A stretch of DNA of 64,000 nucleotides from Diphasiastrum complanatum (lineage: Eukaryota > Streptophyta > Lycopodiopsida > Lycopodiales > Lycopodiaceae): NCBI GenBank assembly GCA_029204225.1, contig CM055093.1, positions 32,561,777 through 32,625,776 of the forward strand, read 5' to 3'. Both the position numbers and the translations under genes were made by a program. Below are positions 27,186 to 37,384 of this stretch, piece after piece. Position 1 is the stretch's first letter. Every line of letters starts with the position of its first letter. The notes under the pieces were generated by a model. That model did not search any database and had not been told where the DNA came from. It worked only from the letters and a program-made list of their open reading frames with translations.

Positions 27186-27575
27186 TTTATTCATTTGCTT
27201 TTTCATTTTGGCATATAACATTCACATAAAGAAAATACTTACTGGACAACTTCTATGAAAAAAATGGCCTCTATAGGATCTATTGCTTGAAGATCAAGAT
27301 GCAATTATGGCCTTCTTATCGAGCTTGCTTAAAAGTTAGCATTGGACTAAGTTTGTGACTACACAAATTGATAATTATCAAAGTTGATTCCAATGTCTTC
27401 AAGAAGAGATCAAAAGAGGTGGAGCATCTACTTCTCCAGACACACTAGCACTTGTAATTTCAAATAGAAATCTATCCAACAGATTCAAGAAGCTGACTCC
27501 ACTCCAATAGGGTCAAAAATCATAGATGGAGGCACCCTCCTTCCTACCTCCACAAAATTTCCTCACCCCCTCATT

Positions 27576-28394
27576 TCAGGAGGCAGCCTCCATCATGTGT
27601 CCCAGCCTTGAGACTGCTCTTTTGAAATTGTGTTTGACAAAGTTGCCCATTATGCGTCCCTCCACGGCTTGCATCTCCTTTTTGAGCCTCTTCTTCTCTT
27701 CATCATCCACCTCAGGCAAGCGTTGGCATGCTAGCAACACCCTCTTGGTTGTGGATTTCGCATATTGCCAGCAATTCATATCTGTCGCGCGATAGTCCGC
27801 GGGATGGTCTTCCAGGACATCAAAAAGATACTCCAGCCCAATTTTCTTCCCCTTGCATTCAATTGCAAACAACCGGAAATATTTTGCCAGCTTATCTTCG
27901 TTGTATGTTTTGTCCACACTGATAATGATTCCAATTTTGTCGCCGTTACCAGCTTTCTCTGCTGTCACATATATTATGGGATGCACGTTTGGGAAGGTAG
28001 TATGAAGCTCAAATACCAGGAAGTCGTGATTGATTAATCGCTTCTTCTTCACTTGATCTTCATCCGCCTCGAGATTCCTGTCATTGCCTGAGAAATTTGC
28101 TAACAGCTGACGCATGTTTCCAGAAAGCTGCGTTACGGAAGAGAGTTCTGACTGGCAATAGTGTATCTTTTCAAGAGTCAAGGACGGATCATTGCGCAGT
28201 TGGTTGTAGGTCTTCCTGCCCAGCTCCAACGACACAATGTTGTGAACCTTTCCTGCCAAAGTCTTCGATGCTCCCTGGGAGGTCATTCCGAGGGCACTGC
28301 CCACCATCCCAACACCCATAGCATAGCTCTTGGCTGCTGCTTTGCGGCCGGAGCTTTTGGCACTATCGGAGATGGCTTTCGAGAGATTATCCAT
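27576..28394 (-). CDS. Unknown protein, 272 aa, duplicated gene copy 2 (3' end replaced)
   Basis: Paralogue of the gene at 22946-23815, same strand, about 4.6 kb away, with near-identical nucleotides across most of the frame. It starts at MDNLSK; an in-frame ATG further upstream (28640) leaves the start open. The core with 'NHDFLVFELH' and 'MNCWQYAKS' is intact. It carries the residues TFP missing in copy 1. Similarity stops near 27608, and the last 10 or so residues before the stop come from different DNA, so about 30 C-terminal residues of copy 1 are lost. Function is unknown; it could be expressed or be a recent truncated copy. Confidence 0.65.
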   Translation of the reverse strand: MDNLSKAISDSAKSSGRKAAAKSYAMGVGMVGSALGMTSQGASKTLAGKVHNIVSLELGRKTYNQLRNDPSLTLEKIHYCQSELSSVTQLSGNMRQLLANFSGNDRNLEADEDQVKKKRLINHDFLVFELHTTFPNVHPIIYVTAEKAGNGDKIGIIISVDKTYNEDKLAKYFRLFAIECKGKKIGLEYLFDVLEDHPADYRATDMNCWQYAKSTTKRVLLACQRLPEVDDEEKKRLKKEMQAVEGRIMGNFVKHNFKRAVSRLGHMMEAAS

Positions 28395-28723
28395 GGAGCT
28401 CTGTAGAGACAGCAACCTGAAACATGATAAAGTGCTTGGGCTTGGGGAATCCAGATATTGCCTGCTGCTCTGGACACTGCAACGGTCAACCCTCGGCTCT
28501 CCAGACTCCAAGTCGAGAGACAGTAGAATGGTCATCGCTGACTGGTCAAATGCTGACTGGTCACTCAGCAATGCATTGTGCAAAAACTTCGAATTTCGAA
28601 GATGTATCTGGATTCTGGAATGTTCACGATAGTGGTGCATTTAATTGGAGTCCCAACGGCCACTGTGTGGCATGTCAATGGTCACACTTTAAATTGCATC
28701 TCTCTCCAACTGCAGTTGAAATT
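28395..28723 (-). other. Upstream region of duplicated gene copy 2
   Basis: Only 28413-28428 ('cctgaaacatgata') resembles the copy 1 upstream region; beyond that the two differ completely. The minus frame is open to 28640, but its content (Ser/Leu-rich) gives no family. Confidence 0.35.
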
Positions 28724-28745
28724 TAATAATAATAATAATAATAAT
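28724..28745. repeat. (AAT)7 microsatellite
   Basis: A short trinucleotide run. An AAT/TAA tail could also mark the end of an inserted element, but nothing else supports that. Confidence 0.85.
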
Positions 28746-28933
28746 TATCCCTGCTTTTATTAAAAATGATGGGAAAACCCATGATCAAACACGAAGAATA
28801 AAGTATTTAAAATAATACCATAAAACGGCAAAAATGAATTAAACTTTTCAAAAGCTAAGTAAAACTTAAAATAGTAAGCTAATTATTTAAAACCAACTGT
28901 GTGATGTAAACCGGTAACTAAATAGTAAGCTAA

Positions 28934-29617
28934 TTACTCAGAACCAATTGCCTGATGTAAATCAATGACTAAAATAGATTCAATAATAGGTAATGCAGGA
29001 AGCTTTGAAGCAGTCGCCCCTGAGCTCGTCGAAGAATTGAAATCGCTTGTGAACGTTGTAATGTTATAGAAATACGTTGACGGTAGAAAGAAACAATGAC
29101 GGAAGGTAAGGTAATGCTTTGTCCTTGGCGTTTCACCATAAGCTCCGCACATAAAAAAAAAATCATGAAATTTCTTGTGAAGACAACCATGTGTTTCCAA
29201 GGCAAAGGGGATGAAATCTTCACTGGGTGCACGATCATTATAATCTCGTTCTTTTTCTTGAACTGCTTGAGATGCAGCAGCCCCTTGCGTGGTGGAAGAA
29301 CGACAAAGGAGGTCTTGACAAGAGGGATCGACAATTACAACATCTCCTAGAGTACGAATTCCATCACGCGAGAGAACAAGGTCAACTCATCGTTGGGTAG
29401 ATTGCGAAGAAGGCCCTGGTAAAATGTGTGTTTGTTCTCGAGCAACATGAAAGCCACTATCATGAGCAATAGCAGCAAGAGCATCACGGATGGAATCATG
29501 TGAAACAATACGTTCCCCACCTGAGGGGCATCGCATAAGATGAGTACCCAAGGAATCCAACACATGCCCACATGAACACTTATAGATACCAATTAACATT
29601 GGATGTGGAAGTCCCAA
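28934..29617 (-). pseudogene. LINE-like C-terminal zinc-finger/endonuclease-like domain
   Basis: The minus frame reads 'LPHPMLIGIYKCSCG', then 'D.LGTHLMRCPSGGERI', a Cys-x-Cys...His...Cys cluster followed by 'VDLVLSRDGIRTLGDVVIVD' and 'VQEKERDYNDRAPSEDFIPF'. This order (GLP, C-C-H-C, D-x-x-x-DV-x-x-D, K-x-x-x-Y, F-x-P-x-x-x-E-x-x-G) is what I know from the tail after RT in some LINE-type elements with a restriction-like endonuclease. One in-frame stop lies at about 29385. The RT itself is absent. The frame ends cleanly at 28934, so this may be the true 3' end of a 5'-truncated insertion. Confidence 0.6.
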
Positions 29618-29695
29618 TCCGGAGACTCAACTGTGAATGTTTCAAGCCTGAAATTTGGAGACTCAACTGTCAATGTTTTAAGCCTGGAAGGAATT
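29618..29695. repeat. Two-copy tandem repeat, about 36-base unit
   Basis: 'Ggagactcaactgtgaatgt' + 'ttcaagcctg' occurs twice (29620 and 29656) with two differences. Confidence 0.8.
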
Positions 29696-30649
29696 ATGAC
29701 ACTGTGGACTCTGGAAGGCCATTATCCATAATTCCAATTTCCATAGTACATACTATTTAGTATTTACATGTAAAAAACTTTTGGGCATAGTTTGAAACAT
29801 GCCATAAAAAAACCTATACTATTTGAAATACCATGTATATAATCCCCCAAGTCTAAAAAGTAGTCGTAGGTTTAACATCCACAAACTTAATGAAGGAGCT
29901 AAAATCCGGTACATTTTTAAAATTGTCGGTTTTTAGGAAATTTACATCCTTCTAAAATATTCACATGTCGATTTTTTATGAACTGTGTGGGTTCCATTCC
30001 TTAACTATGTCGGTTTTCCCTAGCACTGGTCTGGAGAGCTGAGGGTCGAGGCTTCAAAGTTCAACTGCGCACTGTGAGCAGTGAAGCTCGAGCAGATTTT
30101 AGACTCCATACTGTAGTTGAGGCGGCTGAGGCAGCGTGCGCGGCGCGCATGAGGTAGCAGTGAGCATTGAGCAAGCTTGATTTCTATTTGGTGAATCATT
30201 CTGAGAATTTCTAGAGTCCAATTGTGGATTTGGACTGGAGTTTGGAATCTAGATTCTTCTAAGTTCTTGGAAGTTGGCACTTGCCATTTCATGAATCATT
30301 ATGAGGGATATGTGACTAGAGACTTGAGCAGCAAGTTGTGAATCTTGTTGTGAGCTCTCTTGCAACCTTCAATGTTTGGTATCTGGTCAATCATCAACCG
30401 TTGCCATAGCTAGCTCGAGCCCGGAGTGGCCCTTCTCAATGAGCTATAGCGGCCAACCTATATGCAGCAGTTCTCATAAGTCATTGGTAAGGATCTTCTG
30501 ATGGAGCTCCACTTCTCAGCAGATTCCAAATCAAAAAAAGAAATTCAAGTTGCTGATGTCAAGAAGCTCATAGAAAGTTTGTGCGAATTAAAAAACATTA
30601 TATAGCTTGCACTTTCTTGTTGACATTCTTGAACTTTTCCATTCCTAGA
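29696..30649. other. Non-coding, nothing assigned
   Basis: There are two base-composition zones: AT-rich to 30000, then mixed with 'agcag' and 'gagca' words. No gene is supported. Confidence 0.5.
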
Positions 30650-31189
30650 CTATGTTGGTCTCCCCCAAGCACTACTAACAAGAAATCTTGCCATCTGAGT
30701 AAAGAAGTAGAGTAGATGAATTTGAGTATCAAACCTAATCAAACCAGTCCATTTGAGTTCAAACCAAACCTCAATGAGCTCACCAATGAGATCTTCCTTG
30801 CCTTTAAAAAATTGCCACTTGAGTTGCTCCATGTAGTCTTCTTCATCCAACCTTTTGCCATCTTGATCATGCATGAACACTCCACCACAATCATAACATC
30901 CTTTGAGTTGATGAATAGATGTAAGATCCATGCCTTGGATCTTCCCAAGAGTCACTCTTCCTTTTCCCTTTCCTTCACAAGACTCCCTCTTAATGATCAA
31001 ACCACAAAAGTTAGCAATCTCCCTCTTGATAGTTGCATCATAAGAAATGAAAGAATCTCGAACATTAGAAGCCATGAAAAGAATATATAGTACCTTCAAC
31101 ATAAGAATGATTGAAGTACTTTTTCTTGTCAAACCTAGACTTCCAATCAATGATATAGGTAGTGATAATGAACCCTCACTATCATTCAC
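30650..31189 (-). CDS. Unrecognised open frame, 179 aa
   Basis: An uninterrupted minus-strand frame with Cys pairs ('GCYDCGG') and a lysine-rich central part ('CEGKGKGRV'). The family is not recognised. It lies downstream of a copia gag-protease fragment on the same strand, so it may be part of that insertion or a chance frame. Confidence that it is a real gene is low. Confidence 0.25.
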   Translation of the reverse strand: MNDSEGSLSLPISLIGSLGLTRKSTSIILMLKVLYILFMASNVRDSFISYDATIKREIANFCGLIIKRESCEGKGKGRVTLGKIQGMDLTSIHQLKGCYDCGGVFMHDQDGKRLDEEDYMEQLKWQFFKGKEDLIGELIEVWFELKWTGLIRFDTQIHLLYFFTQMARFLVSSAWGRPT

Positions 31190-31196
31190 AAAAGCA

Positions 31197-31532
31197 TCAT
31201 GGCAAAGTACATCCTACTTTGAACACTTCACATTCATCTCTCCCTTTTGACTTGAGATCTTCTTCACCAAGTCTCATGATAGAACCTTTTGATCTACTTT
31301 CTTTATGAATACATGTGACACCACTTGTTGCACAAATGACTTTCTTGGACTCATCACATAAAGATGCAAACGAAACTTTTTCTTCAAACATGCTCAAAGC
31401 AGCATCTTTTTCCAAATGAGTAAATGAGTCATTAGCAACAACCATTTCCAAAGAAGAGTTTTCATCACCTCCATTAATGAAGTTAGATCTCTTCTCACCT
31501 TTTCCATTTTTGCACTTGCCATGTAGTTCCAT
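31197..31532 (-). CDS. Unrecognised open frame, 111 aa
   Basis: A charged minus-strand frame ('KCKNGKGEKRSNF', 'EKVSFASLCDESKKV'). It lies between the copia protease fragment and the previous frame and ends 8 bases before it. The family is unknown; its composition is compatible with a retroelement spacer or captured sequence. Confidence 0.25.
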   Translation of the reverse strand: MELHGKCKNGKGEKRSNFINGGDENSSLEMVVANDSFTHLEKDAALSMFEEKVSFASLCDESKKVICATSGVTCIHKESRSKGSIMRLGEEDLKSKGRDECEVFKVGCTLP

Positions 31533-31732
31533 TTAAGAGCCACCAAGACTTGGAAATCTATGAGTATAAGAGTTCAGACATGATACTAATTTAGCACCAC
31601 ATGACTCCATTTGACTAGTAGGTAGCACTAGTCCATCTTAAGATCCAATGGATCCAAAACATTGATCATACTATTCACCAAAAGTTGCCAAGTTAGCACA
31701 ACAATAACTATCTCCAAGAAGCTCATTAGATC

Positions 31733-32843
31733 TCAACCTAGATCTAGCATAAGGAAGCTCTTTAGACTTTGCATAAGATCTACCAATCTTATTGATGCTA
31801 GGAAGTTGAGAGAACCACCAACATCCATTTCATTCCTCTTGTTGGACATAACAAATGCATCAAGCTTGTAAAGTCTACTTTGTCTATTGCCCCTAGCAAT
31901 CAAGACATCTCCCTTAGTAATGAAGCAAACATATCCAACAAACTTTGTCTTGTACCCTTTCTTTAACATTTGACCAACACTTAGCAAATTCCTTGAAAGT
32001 GAAGGAATGTAAAGAACACCATCAACCCTTGCATTCTTATTAGTAGAAAGACAAATAGGAATTGAGCCAATACCTTTGATCATACACTCACCACCATTTG
32101 GCATGTGAACCACTTTCTTGGTTCCAACATAAGAGATTAAAGAAGTAAAGAACTGCTTGTGACTAGTCATGTGTGAACTAGATCCACTATCTATCCACCA
32201 TGAGTCCTTGTCACTTCCACTTGACATTAGACTTGAAGAACACATCGTGAGAGAATCACAAGAACTTTAGATCCTCATTAGAAGTACAAAAGTTGTTTTG
32301 CTTGCTACCTTCATTACTTTGCTTCTTATGACATTCATTTGCAAAATGACCTTTCGTCCCACAATGAAAGCACTTGAACTTTGACTTATCTTTCTTTTTA
32401 AAAGAAGTAGAAGAGGAGAAAGAGTAATCATCATGATCCGAGTTACCACCTTTGGACCATTTCCCTTTGCCTTTGCCTTTGCCTTTTGTGAAGAAAGCCT
32501 CTTCACCTTCACCTTGCAAGGATGCACCATCAAGCTTTGATTGCAACCTATGTTCTTCAGCCAATAAGATTTCTTGCAAGTCAACCACACTTGGCAAGGC
32601 TCTTTGAATGACAAAACTTTGCACAAGGTTAGCATGTTCATCAACATAACCTGGACTATTTCACCATCTTTTATGCTTTCATCAATGCATGCTAGATCAT
32701 CACTTAACCCTTAGAAAATATTTGCCTCCTTAGGATCAATACCCTAGATGTGGACTTTGATTCAAAGAGCTTCTTCAAGGCATTACATGCCTCACTTGCA
32801 CTTTGACTATTACCAACTTCCTCGAGAAGTTTGGATGCATTTT
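31733..32843 (-). pseudogene. copia gag-protease fragment
   Basis: On the minus strand 'EACNALKKLFESKS' (gag) is followed after stops by a Lys/Gly-rich linker and a zinc knuckle, CFHCGTKGHFANEC (CX2CX4HX4C). Then comes the protease 'WWIDSGSSSHMT' with the DSG active site intact, and 'LYIPSLSRNLLSVGQM'. Similarity is lost near 31840, before the pre-integrase histidine block. At the gag side it meets a plus-strand copia integrase head-to-head near 32830. Confidence 0.9.
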
Positions 32844-34235
32844 CTATGTGCGTACACCTTTGGAGACAAGGACAAAGGAGGATGCATCATCAATCAAGGG
32901 GATCATGCTCAGGTATGGCAATGCAAGCAAGGGATACAAGGTATACATTCCATCTTCAAAGAAGTGTTTGGTTTCTAGAAATGTCATATTTGATGAAAGT
33001 AAGATGCACAAGCTTGTTGATGGCTCCAACCAAATCACCTATCAAGAGGGAGGTGGCCGAGGATCAAGACAATATTGATCTTGAGGAGGAGCAAGAGCCA
33101 AGTGTACCAATCACTCCAAGAAGGTCATCAAGGGTAAGAATGTAGCCAACAAGGCTCACATATGAAGACAAGGGCAAGCAAGTCGAGGGTAATCCATCTT
33201 CATCCTTTGCACTCATTTCAAGTTTTGAAGGACGCTCATTTGTAGAAGATGCATTAAGTTCCAAAGTGTGGTTTCAAGTAATGTTAGATGAATCCAATGC
33301 TTTGATGGAGAATGGCACACGGATCCTTGTTGATAGACCTCTAAAGATTGTGATCGGATGTAAATGGGTTTTTAAGTTAAAACTCAACTTGGATGGAAGT
33401 CTAAGCAAGCACAAGGCAAGGATATTTTCCAAAGGATATGCCCAAGAGAGGGGCATAGATTTTGAAGAAACTTTTACACCCGTGGCCAATATGGTCACCA
33501 TAAGGTTACTTCTAGCACTTTCTTCACATTTTGTTTTTCCAAATGGATGTTTTTAATGCATTCCTTAATGGTTATTTGGAGGAGGAAATCTTCATGGAGC
33601 AGGCCCAAGGCTTCATCAAGCTCGGGATGGAAGGTAAAATATGTCATCTTCAAACGAGCTTGTATAGCTTGAAGCAAGCATCAAGGTCTTGGAATTCAAG
33701 ACTCAATGGTTTTATTGTTTCTATAGGACTCACTCAAAGTGATTATGATCCAAGTTTGTACATAAATTTTGATGTAAATGGCATTGTACTTTTATTAATT
33801 TATGTAGATGACATCATACTTATAGTGATAACAATGATGGCATAGAGAAAACCAAGAAATATCTATCTCTAGAGTTTAAGATGGTAGATCTTGGTCAACT
33901 TCACTTCATATTGGGCATAGAAGTACTTAGAGGTTCAGATTTCATCTTCATTAGTCAGTCTAAGTATGCTCAAAGTTTTCTCAATATATTTAAGATGCAA
34001 GATTGCAAGCATGTACCAATGGAGAAAGATGTAAAGTGCTCAATAAAGGTGATGAAGGATCCTTCATGGACATCACTCTTTATAGGAAACTTATAGGCTC
34101 CTTAATGTGGATTACCATAACTAGACATGATCTATGCTTTAGTGTGTGTAGGGCACTCTAGATTATGGAATTCTCTATAGAGGGGGTATCATTGATTTGC
34201 ATGCCTTTAGTGATTCGGATCTTAATTAGGTGCTT
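32816..34235 (+). pseudogene. copia integrase end, RT and RNase H start
   Basis: 'EKFGCIFYV...' and 'SRNVIFDES' mark the integrase C-terminus. RT follows with 'GCKWVFKLKLNLDGSLSKHK', 'ETFTPVANMVTIRLLLAL', 'QMDVFNAFLNGYLEEEIFM', 'SLYSLKQASRSWN' and 'LLIYVDDIILI' (YVDD). Frame changes occur near 33080, 33140, 33540 and 33840. A deleted connection region is followed by 'LDYGILYRGG' and 'FSDSDL' of RNase H to about 34235. The last part, from 34104, recurs perfectly at 63764-64000. Confidence 0.9.
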
Positions 34236-35232
34236 TCTCCATCATTTCTAGGATCAATTGGACTTATTTTGCTACATTTTCAACAAATTTTAGTTATCTT
34301 GAGTGATAGGGGCCAATCTCTTCTACAAGGGACTGAACTCGGGCAATCTAAATATCCTAAATTTGAGATTGATCAATTTTGGTTGCTCCATTCATTATGT
34401 GGAGCCTCTGATTTTATCACTCTATGAACAATTTAAGTGATAACAACCAAAATTGAGCTAACTCTATTGGCAGACTTGACATTAGACCTTTCTTTTATGA
34501 TATGGGTCAATTACATTGAGAATAGAAAGTTTGAGTTATCTCATGCAATAGGGCAAATTTCATCATCACAAGGTTCAACTCAAGCTATCTAAATCTAACT
34601 TCACTCCATCACATCTTTATGTTTTCTTTCTCACATTGGCTAGTTCAACTACTCCTCTTCTAATCTCATTATGTGGCACCTCATTTGCACTCTCATTTGT
34701 GCTTTTTACCCAATTTGCAACTGACCCTCGCCTTCATGCCATTTCTAACAAATAGTCATGGCTTAACATATAACCCATATAGGTCTCATGTTAGCATTCG
34801 AAAATTCACATACTCATTGCATAGTTTAGGCCTTACACCTAGGAACAAATGCTAACATGTATTTCTTTGCTCATCGAAGTTAGCCAAGTGAAAGAGTGAA
34901 CTTGAGATTTCTTTCCATTGTCAGTTGTCTATAGGAGTGCTCATAACAAAGGATAATATATATGTTGCAGTTTATCACAAAAATCCCATATGTATTACAG
35001 GACAAGTAAGAACAATAGGAACATATGCCTTGCAATTAGCTTGTGACAATTGAGGTGATTCATTCGAGTAATCCTATGTCTTTGCTAGGTAATTACCATA
35101 CATCGTTTTGCATTGTCTATGGAGTCAAATTCATGAATTTCTTTGATGTTGTGTAGTTGGTAACAATTTGGTGCATGTTTTCAATGTTGAACATCTTAAC
35201 AATAAGTTCACATATGATGTATGTTCTTGCAG
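34236..35232. other. Non-coding, probable intron or transposon interior
   Basis: No gene is seen. The right end has a pyrimidine-rich stretch and 'ttcttgcag' at 35224-35232, a 3' splice site in front of the hAT exon. The earlier exons were not found. Confidence 0.45.
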
Positions 35233-35733
35233 ATTGTCACTGATAACGCTAGTAATTGTAAGCGTATGGGCAGTCTAATAGAGACAGAGTATCCAGGTAT
35301 TGTGTGGACACCATGTGCTACACATTGTATTGATTTGTTGATGCAGGACATAGGTGGCTTCCCTTGGGTGCTAGGCATTACCTCCACAACTCATTTTCTA
35401 GTCTCTCTGGCCATGTTTCACACATATAGTACGTTGGATCTCAAGAAGCCAATACACACTCGATTTGGCTATCACTTTGTGGTGTTGGAGCGTCTTGTGC
35501 TTGTCAAGGGTGCATTACTTCAGATGGTCGCTAGCCTTGAGTTCATCATCCAGTGAAGTCATGGTTGTGAGATTGCTGGAAAGAGATTTCGGAGCACAGT
35601 TTTTGGAGAGGACATTTGGCGACGAGCTGAGCAACTTATGGAGGTGCTATGTCCCATATATTTTGTTCTGCGAGTGGTAGATTGAGAGGCCTGTACTTTG
35701 AGCCTAATTTATGAGTTCATGGATTTGTAAAAC
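35233..35733 (+). pseudogene. hAT-like transposase exon (DUF659 type), fragment
   Basis: Right after the splice acceptor the frame reads 'IVTDNASNCKRMGSLIETEY' and 'IVWTPCATHCIDLLMQDIG', the block known from hAT-type/DUF659 transposases with its conserved Asp and CAxHCxDL. 'HTRFGYHFVVLERL' also fits the family ('TRFAT.FL.L'). A stop at 35554 is followed in the same frame by further family-like sequence ('VLCPIYFVLRVVD', 'LSLIYEFM') to about 35733. The C-terminal dimerisation domain is missing, and the fragment runs into an opposite-strand gypsy integrase. Confidence 0.85.
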
Positions 35734-37380
35734 TCATACTTAAAGTCATTTCCATCTTTTCAAATACTTCTTGCCAAAAATTCCCAATGAATTTTGGGTC
35801 ACGATCAATGACAATATCGCAAGGCAACCCATACAGTCAAAAAAGCTTCTCAACAAATAGTTGATCTAGTTTTGGAGCTTTAACTGTAGTTTATGTTGGG
35901 ATAAATTGAGCAAACTTCATAAGTTTGTCAATAATGACCCAAACCAAATCATGGCACTTCCCTATTTGTGGAAGCTTGACCACAAAATCTATAGATATAC
36001 TTTCTCACTTTTCGGTAGGAAAATCTAAAGGATGTAATAGGCCACTAGCTTTTAGCCTCTCTGCTTTATTTAACTAACACTTAGCACATTTAAGTACACA
36101 TGCCTCTACTTGACTTTTCATCTTAGGCCACCAAAATTGCCCTCGAACTAAGTCAAGTGTTCTTTGCATACCGGGATGCCATGTGCATGGACTATCATGA
36201 CACTCATGCAATTCTACGCTACACACACCTTGCCTTTACGAAACAAAATCTTGTTTCGAATAGCAAAATCCATTTCAGTCTTTCCCTAATTCTAGGAATC
36301 TTGCAACCTGAATCGACCCCAAAAAGTACTGGTTGCCAATAGTTTTCAAAAAAAGGATCGGACTCATATAGTCCTTGGAGAGACTGAAACAACCACAGTT
36401 CTTTAATAGTAAAGCATAACTGATTAATAATTGGTAAACGACTCAAAGCATCCGCTAGAGTATTTTGACTTCCTTTACAATAACATATACTTGCATCAGC
36501 TTAGCCCATCTAGCTTGCCTCTCCTTTAAATCTATACCATCACAGAAATATCAAAGAGTTTGATGATCCATCAAAACCTCAAATCTGGCTCCATACAAAT
36601 AGTATTGCTAAATTTTCAAGACATGAACAATTGCAAACAGTCCTTCTCATAGGTACAATGCCTAGATTGAGCAAGATTGAGCTTCTTGCTTTCATAAGCA
36701 ACATGATGTCCATCTTGCATCAAAACAGCTCCAATAGCATAATCACTGGCATCGTTCCTAACCACAAAAGTTTTATTAGGATCGCCAATGATTGGTATTG
36801 GTGCTGAAGTGACACTTTTCTTAAACAACTCAAAACAACTATTCATATCCTCCGTCCACTCCACTAGTGGACTCTTTGCCCTCCACCTTAGCTTCTTATA
36901 GCCTTTCAAGGCCTGGGTAAGAGGAAATGCCAATCGAGCAAATTGGAAAATATGCCGATGGAAAAATTCTACAAACCCTAAGAAGGACTTGATTTCCCGA
37001 ACTGTGGTAAGAATAGGCCATTCAATAACCCTCTGGATACGACCGGCCTTGATCTCCACTCCTCATTCGAAAATCTTATGCCCCAAGTAGGACACTTTTC
37101 TAGCAAAAAAGTCACACTTAGACTCTTTGGCAAAGAGCTTTTTCATTCTTAGGATGTCTAGGATAGTCCTAAGATGCTCTTCATGTTCCGCCAAAGTCTT
37201 ACTAAACACTAGGATATCATTTAAGAATACCACTACAAATCTTCCCAAATATGGCCTGAACAAATCATTCATCATCTGTTGGAAAGTTGTCGGTGCATTG
37301 GTTAGACCAAAAGGCAACACCAAAAATTCATAGCGTCCAAAGCGAGTTCAAAAAATTATTTTTGGTAAATCTTCTACCCT
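35715..37380 (-). pseudogene. Ty3/gypsy RT-RNase H-integrase fragment
   Basis: The minus strand reads '[19 protein letters not shown]' and '[13 protein letters not shown]', where the usual DD of RT is ND. 'FLGFVEFFHRHI' and 'LVEWTEDMNSCFELFK' follow, then the RNase H start 'FVVRNDASDYAIGAVL' at 36755. After 36616 stops multiply, but integrase is readable down to 35715 (zinc-finger 'KCQ..K' region, catalytic core to 'EKMEMTL'). It is broken at both ends, by the hAT exon on the left and by a copia LTR at 37385. Confidence 0.9.
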
Positions 37381-37384
37381 AATG

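Noticed and set aside
30650-31532. Two minus frames as a captured host gene
   Set aside because: No recognisable domain or splice signals; kept only as low-confidence frames.
35233-37380. Endogenous pararetrovirus remains
   Set aside because: RT, RNase H and integrase occur together in gypsy order with integrase present; pararetroviruses lack integrase.
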